From Hahella sp. KA22 (GTDB lineage Bacteria; Pseudomonadota; Gammaproteobacteria; Pseudomonadales; Oleiphilaceae), in contig NZ_CP035490.1 of the NCBI RefSeq assembly GCF_004135205.1, positions 6,896,772-6,960,771 on the forward strand: 64,000 bases of DNA, in the 5' to 3' direction. The notes beneath the pieces are model-generated. The model was not told where the DNA came from. It searched no databases and saw nothing but the letters and a program-made list of their open reading frames with translations. Below are positions 54,160-63,205 of the stretch, one piece after another. Each line of letters begins with the position of its first letter. The first letter of the stretch is position 1. The position numbers and the translations under genes were made by a program.

Positions 54160-55104
54160 TCAACCCGCTCCCCACAGCCATAGCACGCCCACTCCCAAAG
54201 CCACTGTCGCCGTCCACAACGCCAGAGAGCGATTGATCAGTCCACAGGCGCGCTCAATGGATTGCGCCGTGGCGGCGTCGCCGCAGCCCAGTGAAGGCCG
54301 ATGCTGCAGACTGCCGTGATAGGTCGCCGCGCCGCCGAGCCGCACCCGCAGCGCGCCCGCGCCCGCCGCCATGACCGGCCCTGCATTGGGACTTTTCCAT
54401 TGCGCGCCCTGAGCGCGCCAGCATCGCAGGGCGCTGTCCATGGCCCCGCAGCAGGCGTAACTGAAGGCGGTCAGACGGGCGGGAATCCAGTTGAGCACAT
54501 CGTCAAGTCGCGCCGCCGCCCAGCCAAAACTTAAATAACGCGGGCTCTTATAGCCCCACATTGCATCCAGGGTATTGCTGAGGCGATACAACACCACGCC
54601 GGGAACGCCGGCGAGCAGAAACCAGAAGATGGCGGCGAAGATGGCGTCGTTGCCGTTTTCAAGAGCGGATTCCGTGGCGGCGGAGGCGATCTCCTCCTCC
54701 CCCAGTTCGGCGGTGTCGCGACTGACGATCATGGATAGACTGCGCCGCGCCGCCTCCGCGTCATGCCTGCGTAATGGCGCGGCGACCTGACGCACATGCT
54801 CCAGCAGACTGCGCCAACCGATGGCGAGATAAAGCACGAAGGCGGAAAAGATAATGTGTCCCCAGGTGGAAGACTCACTCCACGCGTTCGCCAGCCAGGC
54901 GAGCGCCGCCCAGGGCAGAATCGCGGCAGTCACCGCCGCCGCGCCAAGCGCGCGGGTTGCTGAGGAAGAGAAGTCGGCGATGCGAATCGCTCCCTCCACC
55001 CAACCGGCGTAACGCCCGAAACCAACCAAAGGATGCAGCCGGCGCGGTTCTCCCAACAGGGCGTCGAAAGTCAGGGCGAGGACAAGAATCAGCAATGTAT
55101 CCAT
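54160..55104 (-). CDS. cbiB: Adenosylcobinamide-phosphate synthase CbiB
   Basis: 314 aa integral membrane protein that joins the aminopropanol (phosphate) linker to adenosylcobyric acid. The start DALLGEPRRLHPLVGFGR and the acidic DTAELGEEEIASAATESALE followed by NDAIFAAIFWFLLAG are family signatures. There are about five hydrophobic segments. It leads the operon cbiB-cobD-bluB, which diverges from the riboswitch-controlled operon. No B12 riboswitch was seen on its own strand in the 117 bp before the riboswitch begins. Confidence 0.95.
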   Translation of the reverse strand: MDTLLILVLALTFDALLGEPRRLHPLVGFGRYAGWVEGAIRIADFSSSATRALGAAAVTAAILPWAALAWLANAWSESSTWGHIIFSAFVLYLAIGWRSLLEHVRQVAAPLRRHDAEAARRSLSMIVSRDTAELGEEEIASAATESALENGNDAIFAAIFWFLLAGVPGVVLYRLSNTLDAMWGYKSPRYLSFGWAAARLDDVLNWIPARLTAFSYACCGAMDSALRCWRAQGAQWKSPNAGPVMAAGAGALRVRLGGAATYHGSLQHRPSLGCGDAATAQSIERACGLINRSLALWTATVALGVGVLWLWGAG

Positions 55105-55221
55105 TGGTCAGTATGCGCCAGGCTCATGATGAGGCGGCCTATTCTCACCATGGTCCGCGCTCAATGCAACCCGCTAACTTGTTGACTTCCCCTGGGTTCA
55201 GCCAATAGCATATCCCGCTGA

Positions 55222-55405
55222 CCAAGGTGCTCGACCACGAGATAATCGGGAAATCTGGTGCGCAATATGCTAATCCAGTGCTGCCCCCGCAACGGTAATC
55301 GAAAGTAATTTGCCAACGCCACTGTGTCGTCAGTTTTGACATGGGAAGGCGCAAATGTTGTGTCGAAAATGCTTCGACCTTTCGTAAGCCCGGAGACCGG
55401 CCTTG
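55222..55405 (+). ncRNA. Cobalamin riboswitch
   Basis: AdoCbl-type aptamer on the plus strand, upstream of cbtB. The 5' helix region AAGGTGC is followed by ATAATCGGGAA. The B12-box core GCTGCCCCCGCAACGGTAA is unmistakable, followed by GCCACTG, GGGAAGGCG and the 3' element AGCCCGGAGACCGGCC. The cbtB start lies 40 nt past the end, so control is most likely at translation start or by an RNA switch within that gap. It should repress cobalt uptake and corrin synthesis when B12 is plentiful. Confidence 0.95.
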
Positions 55406-55444
55406 CTTTATCCACTGCAGTTCGTACGGGTAGGTGCGCAGATC

Positions 55445-55621
55445 ATGCAAACTAAAAATCTCTCTCTTCCATTGCTGGCTTCCAATAACGCAGCGCTACA
55501 ACTTATCGGCGCCATGTGCTTCGGCGGACTGATTCTGTTCGCAGTGGGCTTTCTGTCCATGGATGCGGCTCACAACGCCGCTCACGACACCCGGCACGCG
55601 TTTGCTTTCCCCTGTCACTAA
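55445..55621 (+). CDS. cbtB: Cobalt transporter subunit CbtB
   Basis: 58 aa. One membrane helix (about 19-40) is followed by the histidine-rich, CbtB-defining tail HNAAHDTRHAFAFPCH, which probably binds cobalt. CbtA and CbtB form a predicted cobalt uptake system controlled by B12 riboswitches. It is the first gene after the riboswitch. Confidence 0.95.
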   Translation: MQTKNLSLPLLASNNAALQLIGAMCFGGLILFAVGFLSMDAAHNAAHDTRHAFAFPCH

Positions 55622-55742
55622 CAGTTACTGAATTCTGAGGCCCTGCCAGGGCCAGACGTTCGCCTGTCTAACTTGACGCCGCACCTCTTGTGCGGCGCTT
55701 GCGCGCATAGCGACGTCACACCGCATTGCATGAGGAAGAGAC

Positions 55743-56546
55743 ATGTTGATTCAGCGTATTATCCTGGCGTCGCTGCTGGTTGGCCTGTTGGCTGGCGGGC
55801 TGTTGAGCGCCGTACAACACTCCCAGGTCACCAGCATTATTCTGGAGGCGGAAACCTACGAAGGCGATGAAGCGCCAGAGCCCGTTGCCGTGGCGGAGCA
55901 CCAGCACGCGGCGACGGGCGCCCATCACTCCCATGAGCACGATCACGGCGCGGCGGAATCTGGCGGCCATCACCATGGCGAAGACGCCTGGGCGCCAGAG
56001 GACGGTCTGGAGCGCACCCTGTACACCCTGCTTGCCAACGTGCTCGCCGGAATCGGCTTCAGTGCGCTCATGCTGGCCTGTATGACCGCCGCCAGACTCA
56101 GCGGCAAAGGCGGCGCAGGCTGGGGCGCGGGATTATTATGGGGACTGGCGGGCTATGGCGTTTTCTTTGTCGCTCCCGCCCTGGGACTGCCGCCGGAGAT
56201 TCCCGGCATGCAGGCCGCCGCACTGGAAAATCGCCAGTTGTGGTGGATCGCCACCGCCCTGGTTACTGCGATCGGTTTCGCCTTGCTGGCGTTCGCACCG
56301 GCATGGAAAAAGCTGGGCGGACTGCCTCTGCTGATTATTCCGCATTTGGTCGGCGCGCCGCACGCCAATGCGCCGGAGTTCGCCGCCGCCAACCCACAGG
56401 CTCTGCAGGCGCTACAGATGCTGCATCATCAATTCATCACCGCCGCCACCCTGACCAACGCGCTGTTCTGGGTGATCGTCGGACTGGCCTGCGCCTGGTT
56501 CCTGCGCCGTTGGAGCAGCCAGGACGTCGCGCGGCAGGCGCGCTGA
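55743..56546 (+). CDS. cbtA: Cobalt transporter subunit CbtA
   Basis: 267 aa with about five to six membrane helices, starting IILASLLVGLLAGGLLSAV. A long histidine-rich loop (residues about 52-80, HQHAATGAHHSHEHDHG) after the first helix is a likely metal-capture segment. GLPPEIPGM and RQLWWIATALVTAIG are typical of the family. It is in one operon with cbtB (121 bp apart) and abuts the ChlID-like gene after 4 nt. Confidence 0.94.
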   Translation: MLIQRIILASLLVGLLAGGLLSAVQHSQVTSIILEAETYEGDEAPEPVAVAEHQHAATGAHHSHEHDHGAAESGGHHHGEDAWAPEDGLERTLYTLLANVLAGIGFSALMLACMTAARLSGKGGAGWGAGLLWGLAGYGVFFVAPALGLPPEIPGMQAAALENRQLWWIATALVTAIGFALLAFAPAWKKLGGLPLLIIPHLVGAPHANAPEFAAANPQALQALQMLHHQFITAATLTNALFWVIVGLACAWFLRRWSSQDVARQAR

Positions 56547-56550
56547 GTCA

Positions 56551-58284
56551 ATGGACGTCGCCGCCCCGCCAGCTCTCGCCGCCTACCCATTCGCCGCGGT
56601 TGTCGGCCAGCAACCGCTAAAAACTGCGTTATTGCTCGCCGCCATCAATCCTCATCTGGGGGGCGTATTGATCAGCGGTCCGCGCGGCTCCGCCAAGTCG
56701 ACGCTGGCGCGGGGACTGGCGGATTTATTGCCGGAGGCGGCGGACAAGTTCGTCACCCTGCCCCTGGGCGCGTCTGAAGAACGCCTGATCGGCAGCATTG
56801 ACCTGCAACAGGCCATGGGCGAGCGACGCGTGCAGTTTAATCCCGGCCTGTTGGCCAAAGCTCACGGCGGCGTGCTTTATATCGATGAAGTCAATCTGCT
56901 GCCCGACCCCTTGGTGGACGCCCTGCTTGATACGGCGGCCTCGGGCGTGAACTTTGTCGAACGGGACGGCCTCAGTCACAGCCATCCGGCGCAGTTTATT
57001 CTGATCGGCACCATGAACCCGGATGAAGGCGAACTGCGACCGCAGTTACAGGACCGTTTCGGTCTCGCCGTCACTCTGGATGAAACCTACGACGTTGAAC
57101 AGCGCATGGCTATCGTGGAGCGACGTCTGGCCTTCGAACAGGACCGCGAGGCCTATCTGGCGCAATGGCGCGACGCTCAGCAAGATCTGCAAACCCGCAT
57201 CGCCGCCGCCCGCGGGCGCCTGTCACAGGTTCTCTGCCCTTCAGATATACAACGGGATATCGCCAGCCAATGCCTCGCCGCTGGCGTAGAAGGCGTGCGC
57301 GCGGATATTTGCTGGCGCCGCGCCGCCATCGCCCATGCCGCCTGGAGCGGACGCGACGAGGTCAGCGTGGAAGACGTGGCGGCGACCCGGTCGTTCGCGC
57401 TTAGCCATCGCGCCAATCACCAGGATACGCCGCCGTCTTCTGGCGGTTCGCCCCCCTCACAAGGCGGCGGGAATACAGGCGGCTCTGGGGGATCGTCGTC
57501 TTCGTCCTCTGGAACCTCCGGTGACTGGGGGGGCATGCCGCCGCAACTGATGGCGGCGGACAAGCCGGTGACGCCACAACTGCCCGAGATCCCAACGCCA
57601 GGTTCTCCGTCCTCTCGTCGCGACACACAGCGCAGCGGCGCGGAACAACGACAAGGCGCCGCCCCGGGTCGCGCGCAACTCAACCGGCAGGCGCCGTCCT
57701 CACGTCCGGACTGGTTCGCCACGCTCGTCCATCCCGACAACCGGGGCGACGGGTTGCGCGAAATACGTTATCAGCCCCGTCGCCAGGGTCGCGACACACT
57801 GAACTGCGTCTTGCTGGACACCTCCGCCTCCACTCTGAGCCAACGCGCGCTGGCGCAGGCGAAAGGGGTGATTCTGGGACTGGCGCGGCAAGCCTACCTG
57901 GCGCGGGAGAAACTGGCCGTACTGGCGTTTGGCGCGCAGCGCACGGAGTGGATCATCCCCTGCCGACGCGCCCCCAAAGATATCACCGCCCTGCTCAATG
58001 AACTTCCCGCTGGCGGCGGTACGCCGCTGCGACAGGCGCTGCTGCATGCGCGTCAGCTACTGGCGCGACAGACCCGCGCCAACCCGCATCTGACCTGCCG
58101 TACGTTGCTGCTGACTGACGGGCGCAGCCGCGATCCGCTGGACGACCTGACTTGGGATTCGCCCCTGTGGGTGGTGGATACCGAGCAGGCCGCCGTCAAA
58201 CTCAATCGCTGCCGACAACTGGCGCAACGCCTCGGAGCCGCCTACGCCCCGCTGGCCGCTGTGCGCGCCGCCCTGGAACACTAA
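56551..58284 (+). CDS. Fused ChlI/ChlD-like chelatase motor protein (AAA+ and VWA)
   Basis: 577 aa. An N-terminal AAA+ ATPase of the magnesium-chelatase subunit I type (Walker A GPRGSAKST at 43-51, Walker B GVLYIDE at 107-113, GTMNPDEGELRPQLQDRFG). A low-complexity Gly/Ser/Pro linker (about 294-385) leads to a C-terminal von Willebrand A domain with an intact MIDAS start DTSAS at 423-427. Such proteins drive metal insertion with a large chelatase subunit (ChlH/CobN type), which is not in this window. In a B12 operon, cobalt is the likely metal. Confidence 0.88.
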   Translation: MDVAAPPALAAYPFAAVVGQQPLKTALLLAAINPHLGGVLISGPRGSAKSTLARGLADLLPEAADKFVTLPLGASEERLIGSIDLQQAMGERRVQFNPGLLAKAHGGVLYIDEVNLLPDPLVDALLDTAASGVNFVERDGLSHSHPAQFILIGTMNPDEGELRPQLQDRFGLAVTLDETYDVEQRMAIVERRLAFEQDREAYLAQWRDAQQDLQTRIAAARGRLSQVLCPSDIQRDIASQCLAAGVEGVRADICWRRAAIAHAAWSGRDEVSVEDVAATRSFALSHRANHQDTPPSSGGSPPSQGGGNTGGSGGSSSSSSGTSGDWGGMPPQLMAADKPVTPQLPEIPTPGSPSSRRDTQRSGAEQRQGAAPGRAQLNRQAPSSRPDWFATLVHPDNRGDGLREIRYQPRRQGRDTLNCVLLDTSASTLSQRALAQAKGVILGLARQAYLAREKLAVLAFGAQRTEWIIPCRRAPKDITALLNELPAGGGTPLRQALLHARQLLARQTRANPHLTCRTLLLTDGRSRDPLDDLTWDSPLWVVDTEQAAVKLNRCRQLAQRLGAAYAPLAAVRAALEH

Positions 58285-58300
58285 CGCCTCGGAGATACGA

Positions 58301-58903
58301 ATGATGCTGGACGAAAACGAAAAACACCGCCGTCGCATGGCCAACAAGAAGCGCATCATTGACGAGCGCATTGCGCAAGCCCAGGAAGAGCGCGGCGTGC
58401 TTATCCTGCTCAAGGGCAATGGCAAAGGCAAAAGCAGTTCCGCCTTCGGCACCATGGCGCGCTCCCTCGGTCACGGCCACCGTTGCGCGGTGATTCAATT
58501 TATCAAAGGCAGAGACGCCACCGGCGAATTTCTGTTTTTCAAAGATCATCCCCGTGTGGACTTTCACGTCATGGGCCACGGCTTCACCTGGGAAACCCAG
58601 GATCGCGAGCAGGACATCGCCGCCGCCCGTCAGGCCTGGGCCTTGGCGGAGCAACTGCTGACGGACGGCAGCTATGATTTTCTACTGTTCGACGAATTGA
58701 GCTACATGGTCAAGTACGGCTATCTGCCGGTGGAGCCCTTGGTAAAGGCGCTTCAAAACCGCCCACAGCATCAAAACGTGATGATCACCGGGCGCACCAT
58801 GGCGACGGAGTTGCAGGACATCGCCGACACCATCAGTCAGGTGCAGGATGAAAAGCATGCGTTCCGTCTGGGCGTGAAGGCGCAAGCAGGAATCGAATAT
58901 TAG
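58301..58903 (+). CDS. cobO: Cob(I)yrinic acid a,c-diamide adenosyltransferase
   Basis: 200 aa BtuR/CobA/CobO-type enzyme that transfers the 5'-deoxyadenosyl group of ATP to Co(I) corrinoids. The unusual P-loop GNGKGKSSS is at 39-47. IQFIKGRDATGEF, DFLLFDELSYMVKYGYL and NVMITGRTM follow the family closely. It lies 16 nt after the ChlID-like gene, inside the operon. Confidence 0.95.
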   Translation: MMLDENEKHRRRMANKKRIIDERIAQAQEERGVLILLKGNGKGKSSSAFGTMARSLGHGHRCAVIQFIKGRDATGEFLFFKDHPRVDFHVMGHGFTWETQDREQDIAAARQAWALAEQLLTDGSYDFLLFDELSYMVKYGYLPVEPLVKALQNRPQHQNVMITGRTMATELQDIADTISQVQDEKHAFRLGVKAQAGIEY

Positions 58904-58936
58904 CTATGAGTGAAGATTGATGGAGAAAGCGCACTG

Positions 58937-60241
58937 ATGCAGGCCCGTTGTCCCACTCTGTTTATTTCCGCCATGGCTTCCGGCCAGGGTAAAACCACCG
59001 TCACCGCCGCCCTGGCGCGTTATCATCGCAACCAGGGTCGCAAAGTGCGTGTCTTCAAGACCGGTCCGGACTACCTCGATCCGCAGATTTTGCAGATCGC
59101 TTCCGGCGCGCCGGTGGAACCATTGGACCTGTGGATGGCGGGTGAGGAATATTGTCGCGACCAGCTCTATCGCGCCGCCCGCGAAGCGGACCTGATCCTG
59201 ATCGAAGGCGCTATGGGTTTGCTGGACGGCGAGCCCAGCAGCGCGGATCTCGCCGCCCGCTTCAATCTCCCCGTCGCCGTCGTGATCAACGCCAAAGGTA
59301 TGGCGCAGACCACCGCCGCAGTGGCCTATGGACTCGCCAATTACCGACGCGATTTTCAGTGCGTGGGCATTATCGCCAACGCCCTCGGCAGCGAGCGTCA
59401 CCTGTCGCTTATCGCTGAGAGCCTGCCCTCGCAGGTTCCTTTGTTGGCCGGAATATTTCGCGATGACGCCATCGCCCTGCCGGAGCGGCATCTGGGTCTG
59501 GTGCAACCTTATGAACAGCAAGGGCTGGAGCAGCGCCTGGATCAGGCCGCCGCCGCCATCGCCCACACTCCGCTGGCCAATTTGCCCGCCGCCGCCAGGT
59601 TCAAACCCGCGCTGCGACCCGCTGTCAGACCCATGCTCGCAGGAGTGCGCATCGCCGTCGCCCGCGATGCGGCGTTCAGTTTTATCTACGCCGCCAACCT
59701 GCGTCTGTTGCAGGAGATGGGCGCGGAGGTTCTGTTCTTCTCTCCCCTTGAGGACAGCGAGCCGCCGCCTGCGGATGCGCTGTGGCTGCCCGGCGGCTAT
59801 CCGGAACTCCATGCCGAGCGCCTGTCCGCCAATCAGGCTATGAAAGCGGCGTTGAAACGTTTTTATATGGACGGTCGTCCGATGCTCGCGGAATGCGGCG
59901 GCATGCTGTATGCGCAGGAAACGCTCACCGATCAGCAGGATCGAATTTTCGCCATGGCCGGACTGATTCCCGGCGCGGGGGAGATGCGCGCCAAACGCGG
60001 TTGCCAGGGCATGCAGACGGCGCCGCTGCCGGAAGGCGACGTGCGCGCTCACGCCCATCATCACTCCCGCAGCCATGGAACCCGGCCGCCCATCGCCTAT
60101 GGCCGCCGTCAGCGTCATCCCGCTCCCGGCGAGATCATCGTGCGCAGCAAGGGCCTGACCGCCACCTATTTGCACCTGTTCTTCCCTTCCAATCCCAGCG
60201 CCGTGGCCAACCTGTTCCGGCCGGGCGCTACGGAAGCCTGA
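58937..60241 (+). CDS. cbiA: Cobyrinic acid a,c-diamide synthase
   Basis: 434 aa amidotransferase (CbiA/CobB) that amidates the a and c side chains of the corrin ring using glutamine and ATP. An N-terminal P-loop (SAMASGQGKTTV, residues 11-22) and switch-like FKTGPDYLDP belong to the synthetase half. The C-terminal class I glutaminase half has WLPGGYPELHA and the nucleophile in LAECGGMLYA. ATG 58937 was preferred over GTG 58910 because a GGAG ribosome binding site precedes it. Confidence 0.95.
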   Translation: MQARCPTLFISAMASGQGKTTVTAALARYHRNQGRKVRVFKTGPDYLDPQILQIASGAPVEPLDLWMAGEEYCRDQLYRAAREADLILIEGAMGLLDGEPSSADLAARFNLPVAVVINAKGMAQTTAAVAYGLANYRRDFQCVGIIANALGSERHLSLIAESLPSQVPLLAGIFRDDAIALPERHLGLVQPYEQQGLEQRLDQAAAAIAHTPLANLPAAARFKPALRPAVRPMLAGVRIAVARDAAFSFIYAANLRLLQEMGAEVLFFSPLEDSEPPPADALWLPGGYPELHAERLSANQAMKAALKRFYMDGRPMLAECGGMLYAQETLTDQQDRIFAMAGLIPGAGEMRAKRGCQGMQTAPLPEGDVRAHAHHHSRSHGTRPPIAYGRRQRHPAPGEIIVRSKGLTATYLHLFFPSNPSAVANLFRPGATEA

Positions 60242-60244
60242 GGC

Positions 60245-61345
60245 ATGTGGCGGGAGAGCCCCGAACGCCAGCAGCCGTTGCGCACAGGCCTGACCACCGG
60301 GACCTGCGCCACCGCCTGCGCTCTCGCCGCCGCCCGCCTGCTGCTGACCGGAAAATCCTGTGACGAATGCGAAGTCACTTTGCCGAAAGGCAAGAAAGTA
60401 CGTCTGCCCATCGCCGAGTGCCGCCGCCTCGACCTGCACAGCGCTTACGCCGTGACCGTTAAGGACGCCGGCGACGATCCTGACGTCACCCATGGCGCGC
60501 GGGTGTTCGTCATCGCCAGCCTGGGAACCGGCGCAGGAGAAGTGCGCTTTTCCGCCGCCGACGGCGTCGGCACGGTCACCCGCGATGGTTTGTCTCTGGC
60601 GGTGGGCGAACCCGCTATCAACCCGACTCCGCGCCGCATGATTCGCGAACATCTGCTGGAACTGGCGGACGAGTGCGCCTACAACGGCGCCTTTGATGTA
60701 GCGGTCGGCGTGGAGAACGGCGCCGCCCTGGCGCAAAAAACCATGAACCCGCGTCTGGGCATCGTGGGCGGACTTTCCATCCTGGGAACCACCGGCATTG
60801 TGCGGCCGTTTTCCTGCTCCGCCTATATCGCCTCCATCCATCAGGGCGTGGACGTGGCCCGCGCCAACGGTTACCAGCACATCGCCGCCTGCACCGGCAA
60901 CGCCAGCGAAGACTACGCGCGCCGTCAGTACGGCCTGTCGGACATGGCGTTGATCGAAATGGGCGACTTCGCCGGGGCCCTGTTGAAGTATCTGCGCCGC
61001 TCACCGCTGCGCCGGCTCACCATCGTGGGCGGCTTCGGCAAGATCAGCAAACTCGCCTGCGGACATCTGGACCTGCACAGCAAAGCCTCGGAAATAGACC
61101 TGGGCTTCATCGCCGACGCCGCCGAATCCCTGGGCGCCGCGCCGGACGTTTTAGCCGCCATGCGCGCCGCCAATACCAGTATCGAGGCGTTGCGTCTGGC
61201 CGGCGACCTGCCCCTGGGCGATCTGATCTGCCGTCGCGCCTGGGAAAAAGCCGCCTACACCATGCATAACAGCATGCAGTTGGAAGTGGTGGCGATTGAT
61301 CGTCAGGGCCTGCCGGTGGGCGCCTACGCGGGAGAAGACTTATGA
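60245..61345 (+). CDS. cbiD: Cobalt-precorrin-5B (C1)-methyltransferase CbiD
   Basis: 366 aa SAM-dependent enzyme that methylates C1 of cobalt-precorrin-5B, a step specific to the anaerobic (cobalt-early) pathway. The N-terminal [18 protein letters not shown] is the family signature; [29 protein letters not shown] loop [11 protein letters not shown] and [20 protein letters not shown] follow. It begins 3 nt after cbiA and overlaps cobK by an ATGA. Confidence 0.95.
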   Translation: MWRESPERQQPLRTGLTTGTCATACALAAARLLLTGKSCDECEVTLPKGKKVRLPIAECRRLDLHSAYAVTVKDAGDDPDVTHGARVFVIASLGTGAGEVRFSAADGVGTVTRDGLSLAVGEPAINPTPRRMIREHLLELADECAYNGAFDVAVGVENGAALAQKTMNPRLGIVGGLSILGTTGIVRPFSCSAYIASIHQGVDVARANGYQHIAACTGNASEDYARRQYGLSDMALIEMGDFAGALLKYLRRSPLRRLTIVGGFGKISKLACGHLDLHSKASEIDLGFIADAAESLGAAPDVLAAMRAANTSIEALRLAGDLPLGDLICRRAWEKAAYTMHNSMQLEVVAIDRQGLPVGAYAGEDL

Positions 61346-62205
61346 CTTTGCTGATACTTGGCGGCGTACGTGACGCCAAACTCTGCGCAGACCGACTGCA
61401 CGCTCAGGGCGTTCCGCTGGTTTACAGCCTCGCGGGACTACTGGAGCGCCACGAGGCCCCCTACCCGATTATCAGCGGCGGCTTTGCGCGTTTCGGCGAA
61501 GACAGCGTCAGCGGCCTGGCGAACTACCTCCGCGACCATCAGATCACGGCGGTGGCGGACCTGACTCACCCTTACGCCGCGACGATTTCTTCCAGCGCCG
61601 TCCGTGCGGCGCGGCTCCGCGAGATTCCCTGCTGGCGCTTTCAACGTCCGCCTTGGCGGCCGGGACCACAGGATCGCTGGATTGAAACAGACGGCGGCGA
61701 CGATCTGTTGCACCGACTTGAAGATTATCGACGACCGTTTTTCACCCTGGGACGCAGCGCCTTTCCATTGCTGGCGCAGGCGGAGTCTCTGGGCCTGCCG
61801 GCGGAGCAGCGCTGGCTCATTCGCTCCGCGTTGCCGGCGCCCGGTACGCTGGCGTCACGCAACAATATTGATTTCATACAGGCGCGCGGGCCGTTCGCGC
61901 TGCAAGAAGAAAGAAATCTGTTCGACGCCTTCGGCGTGGACGCCCTGGTCTGCAAAAACAGCGGCGGCGCGGCCACTGAGGCGAAACTGCAAGTCGCCGC
62001 AGAGCGCGGCTTGCCGGTGTTCATGCTGCGGCGTCCGCCAACACCCAGGGCGACACGGGAATTTGACGATCTGGAGCGCTTTATTGAGCACTGCGCCGCC
62101 ATGACGCTCCCGCTTGGCCCACTGGATCAAACCTATAACAAACACTCTGATAGCGGGCCTTCCTGCGCCCGCGACAGCACACGAGAGGAAAACGATCATG
62201 TCTAA
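61342..62205 (+). CDS. cobK: Precorrin-6A/cobalt-precorrin-6A reductase
   Basis: 287 aa NAD(P)H-dependent reductase (CobK/CbiJ) that reduces the C18-C19 double bond of the precorrin-6A macrocycle. [17 protein letters not shown] at the start, [28 protein letters not shown] and [20 protein letters not shown] are typical. Given CbiD and CbiX next to it, the cobalt-containing substrate is more likely (CbiJ function). The C-terminal 30 residues are longer than usual and overlap the region before cbiX. Confidence 0.93.
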   Translation: MTLLILGGVRDAKLCADRLHAQGVPLVYSLAGLLERHEAPYPIISGGFARFGEDSVSGLANYLRDHQITAVADLTHPYAATISSSAVRAARLREIPCWRFQRPPWRPGPQDRWIETDGGDDLLHRLEDYRRPFFTLGRSAFPLLAQAESLGLPAEQRWLIRSALPAPGTLASRNNIDFIQARGPFALQEERNLFDAFGVDALVCKNSGGAATEAKLQVAAERGLPVFMLRRPPTPRATREFDDLERFIEHCAAMTLPLGPLDQTYNKHSDSGPSCARDSTREENDHV

Positions 62206-63199
62206 CAGCGATAAACCCGCCATCTTATTCGTCGGGCACGGTTCTCGCGATAACGAAGCCGTGGAGCAGTTTCATCAGCTGACCAAACATTTTCGCGAAC
62301 GCTTTCCGGACCGCCTTTGCGCCACCGGTTTTCTGGAGTTCGCCCGCCCGGTCATCGCCGACGGCGTGGATGAACTGGTGAAGCAGGGCGCCACCCGCAT
62401 CAGCGCCATTCCCGGCATGCTGATGGCGGCGGGCCACGCCAAGAACGACATTCCCAGCGAGCTCAACACCCTGCAAAGAGAGTTCGAAGGCGTCAGCATC
62501 AACTACGGCGCCGAGCTGGGGGTTAACCCCAATATGCTGCGCGCCGCCCGCGACCGCATTGAGGAGGCGGAGCCGGAGTTTGGCGAGGGTTACTCCCGTC
62601 AGGACACCCTGCTGGTGGTGGTGGGACGCGGCGCCTCCGACCCAGACGCCAACTCCAATATCAGCAAAATCACGCGCATGCTGGAGGAAGGCATGGGCTT
62701 CGGCTGGGCCATCACCTGCTACAGCGGCGTCACCACGCCGCTGGTTCCCGATGCGTTGAAGCGCGCCCACGGGCTGGGCTTCAAACAGGTCATCGTTTTT
62801 CCCTACTTCCTGTTTACCGGACGTCTGGTGAAAAAAATTTACGACTGGGCGGACAGCTATCAGTCCGAATATCCCGACGTAAAAGTGGTGAAAGCGCCTT
62901 ACCTCAATGACCACCCGCTGATTCTCGACACCTTCGCCGATCGCCTGGAAGAGATCGAAAAGGGCAGCCCCAATATGAATTGCCAGATGTGTCAGTACCG
63001 GGTGCAGATCGTCGGCAACGAGCACAAGGTGGGTCTGCCGCAGGAAGGCCATCATCACCATGTGCGCGGCATCGGCACCGATGGCGATCACAGTCATCAC
63101 CACCATCATCATGACCACCATCACAGTCATGGACATCATGGCCATCACCACAGTCATGATCACGATCACAGCCACGACCAAGAAGAGGCGAAATCCTGA
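62198..63199 (+). CDS. cbiX: Sirohydrochlorin cobaltochelatase CbiX, long form with His-rich tail
   Basis: 333 aa. Two CbiX/CbiK-type chelatase halves (about 8-125 and 135-255). The first has catalytic-type histidines at 14 (VGHGSRD) and 80 (MAAGHAKND); the second has lost HG (VVGRGASDPD). A C-terminal MNCQMC at 260-265 fits the MxCxxC iron-sulfur motif known from Bacillus megaterium CbiX(L). A tail of mostly His and Asp follows (285-328), probably for cobalt storage or delivery. ATG 62198 has an AGAGGAAA ribosome binding site; it overlaps the end of cobK. Confidence 0.94.
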   Translation: MSNSDKPAILFVGHGSRDNEAVEQFHQLTKHFRERFPDRLCATGFLEFARPVIADGVDELVKQGATRISAIPGMLMAAGHAKNDIPSELNTLQREFEGVSINYGAELGVNPNMLRAARDRIEEAEPEFGEGYSRQDTLLVVVGRGASDPDANSNISKITRMLEEGMGFGWAITCYSGVTTPLVPDALKRAHGLGFKQVIVFPYFLFTGRLVKKIYDWADSYQSEYPDVKVVKAPYLNDHPLILDTFADRLEEIEKGSPNMNCQMCQYRVQIVGNEHKVGLPQEGHHHHVRGIGTDGDHSHHHHHHDHHHSHGHHGHHHSHDHDHSHDQEEAKS

Positions 63200-63205
63200 G
63201 GGGCT

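Noticed and set aside
56551..58284. Magnesium chelatase for bacteriochlorophyll synthesis
   Set aside because: No other photopigment genes are present and the gene lies in a riboswitch-led B12 operon, so a cobalt-linked role is more likely.
58904..60880. 658-codon minus-strand frame
   Set aside because: It lies wholly opposite cbiA and cbiD, whose products are clearly recognisable. Long antisense frames are expected in this GC-rich region.
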